Shown in pieces: positions 58,751 to 64,000 of a DNA stretch of 64,000 nt; within the stretch, counting starts at the first letter, position 1, and the number at the start of each line of letters is the position of its first letter. The notes beneath the pieces are model-generated. The model was given only the letters and a program-made list of their open reading frames with translations, was not told where the DNA came from and ran no database searches. Source of the DNA: Botryosphaeria dothidea. Lineage: Eukaryota > Ascomycota > Dothideomycetes > Botryosphaeriales > Botryosphaeriaceae. A program made the translations under genes and the position numbers. Where the stretch lies: positions 1,302,001-1,366,000 of the forward strand of contig WWBZ02000022.1 in NCBI GenBank assembly GCA_011503125.2. Reading direction: 5' to 3'.

Positions 58751-60003
58751 TCATATTAAACCGCACATACGGAGGTTCTCCTGGATGATGATGTCTGGGA
58801 AAAAAAGTTAGCGGCGAATACGAGCTGCAAAGACATTGGAAAAACTGACCGTTGACGGCTGCCATGACGAATCGGATCTGCATAGTGTCCGTGGCGCAAG
58901 TAAAATGCGTGTAGATCTGCTTAGTCTCATGCTGGTTCAACGACACGAAACGGTTCAGAATGTAATCGCATGCGGCGGCGTAGTCGGAACCTCCCTCATA
59001 GTCGGGGAAGTAGTTCTTCATCGGCGAGACAGGGAGCTTCTCCTTGAAACGATCGATCTTGTTCAAGAACAAGATGATAGAGGTCTTGACAAACCATCTC
59101 GAGTTGCAGATGGAGTCGAAAAGAGTCAACGCCTCCTGCATACGGTTCACCGTCTCATCTTCGAAAAGTAACTGATCGTACTCGGAGATAGCGACAAGGA
59201 AGAGGATGGTAGTAACGTTCTCGAAGCAGTGGATCCACTTCTTACGTTCCGAACGCTGACCACCGACATCGAACATCCGGTAGGTGAGGTCGCCAATGAT
59301 GAAGGTCGTCTCGGTGATACCGGTCGTCTTGACACGCGAGCGGAGAACATCCTGATCGTTAGGGATGTAGTCGGGGGCGGCGATACGGTCGATCGAGTCG
59401 AAGTAGCTGTAAGGGGCTCATCGTCAGCAACGCGGCCCATGAAGTCGCAAACATTCGCGACGAGATGAAAAGGCCCACTCACTATTTAGCCGAATCGTTG
59501 AGCTGGTATTCGCGCGAGCGCTGGAAGCAGGCCTGCACACCAGCGTCCTTCCACAGGGTCGCAATGGCGTTGCCAACCTCCGGCGGGAGGCTGTCACCTT
59601 CGATCTGTGCGGGCTGCATGAAGATCGTCTGGACGTGGTACTCGCAACGCTGGTCGTCCAATGGTAGCTCCAGCGACTCCATTGCTTCAAGGATGACGCG
59701 CATCGACTGGACAGTGTTGGAGAAGATGATTTCCTTGAACGATTCACGCTCATCTCTCGAGTAGCCGCCCTCGTGGATGAGCTTCATCTGCTTGAGAATG
59801 GTCGACTTGCCAGATTCACCAGCACCTAGAGTGGGCGTCAGCACGCATGGTAATCAATTGAACAGTCGGTGTCGGCAACACTTACCCAGGAGCAGCATCT
59901 TGATTTCGTTGCGCTGCATCATCTTGTCCCGCTTGAGCTGGTTCTCAATCTCCTCGTTCCTCTGCTTTCCCTCCTTCTCTTCCGTGCTCATTCCGCAACC
60001 CAT
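58751..60003 (-). CDS. fadA: Heterotrimeric G-protein alpha subunit, fungal group I (FadA/GNA-1/CPG-1 type)
   Basis: Exons 60003-59886, 59825-59483, 59406-58850 and 58794-58751 give exactly 353 aa, the usual length. MGCGMS at the N-terminus carries the myristoylated Gly2 and palmitoylated Cys3. G1 is GAGESGKST (split by intron 1), switch I contains RVKTTGI, switch II is [13 protein letters not shown]4 is NKID and G5 TCATDT. The last 14 residues are on a separate 44-nt exon ending CGLI, the C-terminal Cys at -4 that marks the Gi-like group. It couples seven-helix receptors to effectors at the plasma membrane and in filamentous fungi controls growth, sporulation, mating and secondary metabolism. 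Confidence 0.97.
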
Positions 60004-63000
60004 CTTGACGGTTGGTACGCGAGAGGCTGGTGATCAAACTGGAAAAAGGATGCGATGGAAATGAAATGGCTACTTCCGTACAGAGGCCCGCAGAGGTACG
60101 GAAGGGCTGTCGTTACATCCGAGTTAGCAGGGCCGACGATGTAGTGGTGGTGAGAGAGGAAGAGCGGGCGTGGACGCGCGTGCCGGCAGATGGCGACTCG
60201 ACAGGGTGAGCAGCGGCGCGGCGCGGACAGGGCGGCGGTGAGGAGAAGCTGAGAACAAACGCTCGCAGCGGACGCAATTGGGGCGCACCTACTATTACAA
60301 GGAGGTCGTCGGAGGGTCAATGAGAGAGTTGTGCACGACTCGACCGTCGCAGAGAGGCGTGGCGCTGGAGTGGGAGAGTAGGAGTGGGTGCGGGTCGAGG
60401 AGGAGGGATTGGGTTTCAGGCGGTCGATCGTTGCCGAGGAGCTCAGGTGAAGGAGATGAACGGCAGGCGAGTCCGACTCAGCCGGCGGCGTGGGCGGTAG
60501 GGAGCGAGCGAGTTCGAGGGTGCGGCTGGGGAGGGGGCACGGGGGCGCGCTCGCAGGTCGAGTGCTGGCGCCAGTTATAATGCAGCTGGAGACGACAGAG
60601 GCCGCAGGCGCGCGATGGGTAGACGCAGTGCAACACAAAGGAAAAGGACGGACGGGGAGGTGGAGGGCGGGCTCAAGAGAACTGCTCGGATGCTGACTAC
60701 GACGCGGTTAAGGGGAGCGCAGCGGGCGAGGGCGAGCCGAATCGGGGCTAGCGGGCGCCGGCCGGCCAAGGAGACTTTGCGCCTGTCGAGGCTAAAGGCG
60801 AGCGATGGCGGATATGGGTGGGCGAGATGTGCGCAGCAAATCACCCAATTTCTCAGCCAGTGCTAACCCTCCGGGCCTCACGCGATGGCACGCCGGCTTC
60901 AATTTGCGCGCCGCCCGCCGCCACTGCGCTGCGCGGACGCGAACGACCAAGCACGCTGCACGGCCGCCGCCAGCGCTCCATCTCGTTGTCGGCCTCCATC
61001 GACGCTCTCATTCTCTTGCTGCACCCGCCGCTGCGGCACTGCCTGTCGCAGGTTGCAGGGCGACGCAGAAGCGCCCCGCCGCTGGCTTGCAGGCGTCTGC
61101 CATGCCAGTCGAGCCGACTGCCGCAGATCAGACGGCGCCCGCCGTGCGTGTATCAGCGGACCCTGTCCCGTCCGCGCTGTAGCAGCGTCGCGCACCCTCG
61201 ACCTCATCCCCGACAGCGGCAGTATCACGGCTTCGCAGCCTTCCAGAACCAAGCTAGAAGGGAAAAAAAAAATAGGGGGGCCGCGCTGGTCGCGGCGACA
61301 GGCGAGCTGGGGGCTGCCTGCGGGCGAGCTGGCGGTGTTGCACACGGTCTCAGCGCGATACAAAAACCTCGTACCTCGCAGCCGCCCCAAGCAGACGGCG
61401 GCGGCCAAGCGGATCGCGGGCTATCCTGGCGGACAGGTGGGAGTTGAGGGCTGCGAAGCAATGATCGTCACGTCTGCCGCCAGGTCCTGGCGCCACGGTC
61501 GGCGGCCTGAAATCCCCGTTTGGGACTCTTATCCGACGGCGCCTGCGCTGCTTTAGGACGCGCCTTCCCTGATCTGCGCCAATGGCTGGCCATCGCCTGG
61601 ACGCGCTGTTCGCCGGCGAGCTCTTGCCGCTTCGAGAGCCTCGTGGCATCAATTTCCACGACTCAGTATCTCCACACCCTCCGGAGGCGAGCCGCGGCCT
61701 CTAGCCTGATCGCCCCTTTTGTAGTGTCGGATCTCTAGTAACGGTAGAATCAACACCTCACGCCCGCGCCCGAGCCCGCAACCGCGACGACGGCAGCCAG
61801 CAGCCGCGGGTCGCTGAAAGCGGTCGCCCGGTCTTATTGAGCCTCTCCTTGCATATGCTTTCGGCGCTGGATCGGGGCGGTCGCAGCGTCCGCTGTGGAG
61901 CGCGCAGTGTTCTGGAACCGTTCCTTGCATCTGGCGCGCTTGATCCGCAAGGGCGCGCTCTCCCACTGGCCAATGGCTCCCGCCCCGGCCAGAAAAATCT
62001 CCCAACCACCTCAGCCGCCCTACGCCACGCCGGATAGCTGGACGAACCATCCGGCCGGTCGTGCAGCGGGAAGCTCTCATGCTGCGTAAGAGCTGCGCAG
62101 ATCCAACGTTCGTTCCCTCCTACTAGCCCCAGCACCCCAGCAAGTACATGCTGCCGCCCCGACGAGCCTCTAAAACAATTGTCCGCGTGAACGGCGTGTC
62201 GGTAGGGATGCCGCTTCGATTTGCCATGTGGTCCTGAAACTGTCACCGCCTGCCAGCCCTGTGCGTTGTCATCTGCCTGGCCGTCCGGGGAACGACAGCT
62301 TCCAAATTTCGATGCTCGCCAGCCTTGTCCTTTCCTGGCCTTCATCCGGGGAAACTGCGTGCTCTGGTCATCTCGATCAAGACACGCCGGCCCACCTATG
62401 CTTCATGCATCGCACATCTCATCTCCCGTTCTCGCCACACCACTTCTTCCGCTCACGAGATGCCTTCCTGCAAGAACAGAGACGGCGTTGAAAAAAAGCC
62501 CACATGTGCTGGACGCCTGGAGGTCTGCTGGCAGAGATCCTGCCGAGATGGCTCCGTCTTTAGATGGTCAGACAGCTATGTATTGCCCACTCGGCCACGT
62601 CACAACGTCTTCCATCTTTCAAATTCATCTCGTTACTCTGCTTGCCACTTTCACTTCCTTTTGTCGGACATTCTTCGAGGGTGAAGAGGGACATGATCCG
62701 CTCCGCTTAGCCGGGAACAATGGACCGTATCTATTGCGCAATAGTGTCTCGGGTCTACACACCTTTTGCCCCTTCTTCAGCTTGCGTCTCCACCCTGAAC
62801 AGCCCCCCTACCATTTTCGGCCAAAGCTCTGTGTGCCCTGCTCCCCTATCAGCCACGAGGGAGAGGGGTGGGAGACAAAAATGAGCAATCACGAAGACCA
62901 CGCAATCTACCCTTGCCGATGGTCGTTCCCGGGCCACAAGGCTTGTTCGTCGTCAAGCCTTATCCGTTCTACATTGAATTTTTGGAAGACACACAGCCCA

Positions 63001-64000
63001 TCCCTATCACCCCTTATACAGCGGTTTTAACGAGCTATCGTTGTGTCCGGATGATCGGCGGGTTGGACGCCTCGATTCGGGAATGATGAACCCTGTCCGA
63101 ATTAAACGGATCATGGTGCGCGGTTCACGATATCCTTTCTTTTTCCTCTCTTTCGCTCAGCCCTACGGGATGATGAGGAGACTGTGCGCCTTTTCTTTTT
63201 TAAATGCATCGTCATGCGTTGACATCCGATAGGGGAAAAGGAGGAACATGGTGCTCTTTGGGGAGTGCCGGCTACTCGTCGCTGTCCTTCAACCGAGTGT
63301 CTCGGCCTCATTCCGTCCGGGATGTAGGTCACTGATGAGTTGTAGAGCCTTTTTGGCTGATGCAGACAGCCTGCCGTGCACTGTCAAGGCAAATGTACTG
63401 GTGGATATTCATCATCGTTAGATCTGTTGCACCGAGATGGCGGAGTCCCTTTGCTTGGGTCTTGCTAATTATGAAGGCTCGTCTCGCAGACGTAGAGAAG
63501 ACATCAGACACGCAAAGCAACCATGCGCAACTTCCACTGAGCAAGGCCACGGATCGTCACCCGCAACTACTTCGGCGGTGATGTCATGCGTTCCCTTGTT
63601 TCTTTTTGCGCAGCCGGAAAACGTGGATACGACAGGGGACCTCGCTGACGAAGTACTTGCTGCGTGCATTGGTGGTAGTGCCTGTGCTACGCAGAGTCCG
63701 TGGTGAGCGCACGGGAAGGAAGCCGTGCAACGAAGCGACGGCACTTGGGGATGTTGAAATTTTTTTTATTGACATGGTAGCATTTTCGTAAGGGCTGTAT
63801 TCACTTCTGCTCTCGTCAGATGGAAAACTTCAACCTCTTTGGGAGTACATAGTTTCTCTGCTACTACCGTCGGGAGAAGACATCCCTCTCGACGACCGTG
63901 TACACCGTATTCCAGCACGGTCGCGCATCACGGGTCAACAAAGGACATCACGCACGCAAGGTAGGGCATCACCGCCACACGGGCTCTCGGGTCACCGTCA
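60004..64000. other. Gene-free right end of the window, upstream of the G-alpha gene
   Basis: About 4 kb with many GC-rich open frames but no identifiable protein, RNA gene or repeat family. The first part is probably the G-alpha promoter and leader. A gene could begin beyond the right edge. Confidence 0.55.

Noticed and set aside
60818..61556. Overlapping plus-strand frames of over 200 codons
   Set aside because: Three frames are open over the same bases, which points to GC composition and not to coding constraint.
1..64000. CRISPR arrays, rRNA, tRNA, transposons or terminal inverted repeats
   Set aside because: By eye I found no regular spaced repeats, no cloverleaf with conserved T-loop, and no transposase or reverse-transcriptase motifs; a tRNA scan and self-alignment would be needed to exclude them fully.

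Overview
The window is nuclear DNA of a filamentous ascomycete (Pezizomycotina). Genes carry short introns, mostly 45-100 bp, with GT..AG ends and CTAAC-like branch sites. The products are fungal types: a highly reducing polyketide synthase, a group I G-alpha, LDB19-type arrestin, Ase1, Dsn1/Mis13, Pot1 and a C2-domain phosphatidylserine decarboxylase. A Dothideomycete-like origin is plausible from general appearance but is not proven here. Exon joins were worked out by hand, and for most multi-exon genes the reading phase closes exactly across all introns.

Layout. 1-5.1 kb: the 3' part of a highly reducing PKS (DH-cMT-ER-KR) that ends without a recognisable acyl carrier protein. 5.1-8.2 kb: no gene seen. 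8.2-15.9 kb: four plus-strand genes, LDB19/ART1 alpha-arrestin, PRP19, a RING protein with SUMO-interaction motifs, and the very-long-chain 3-hydroxyacyl-CoA dehydratase PHS1. 15.9-25.1 kb is gene-poor, holding one minus-strand conserved disordered protein (19.1-20.5 kb), a 20-nt poly-G tract and a short hexamer repeat. 25.1-27.7 kb: ASE1. 29.8-31.8 kb: importin-alpha, divergent from POT1 (32.4-34.4 kb). 34.9-36.8 kb: a CorA-like divalent-cation channel protein, convergent with a fungal multi-pass membrane protein (37.0-38.6 kb). 40.0-41.2 kb: a PPxY protein with two C-terminal membrane helices. 42.5-45.0 kb: an unrecognised protein with an internally duplicated module. 45.5-47.7 kb: DSN1. 48.8-52.5 kb: PSD2. 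53.6-54.9 kb: a PYP1-type HAD phosphatase. 58.8-60.0 kb: a group I G-alpha. 54.9-58.7 and 60.0-64.0 kb show no gene.

How the genes relate. Most are housekeeping genes: splicing, nuclear import, telomere capping, spindle midzone and kinetochore, phospholipid and very-long-chain fatty acid synthesis, signalling. They form no evident operon-like system. The PKS stops abruptly next to housekeeping genes, so any secondary-metabolite cluster would have to extend to the left of the window. No convincing new multi-gene system is visible. The best leads are the PKS without a carrier protein, the duplicated-module protein, the SIM/RING protein, and the PPxY membrane protein that may be a ubiquitin-ligase adaptor.
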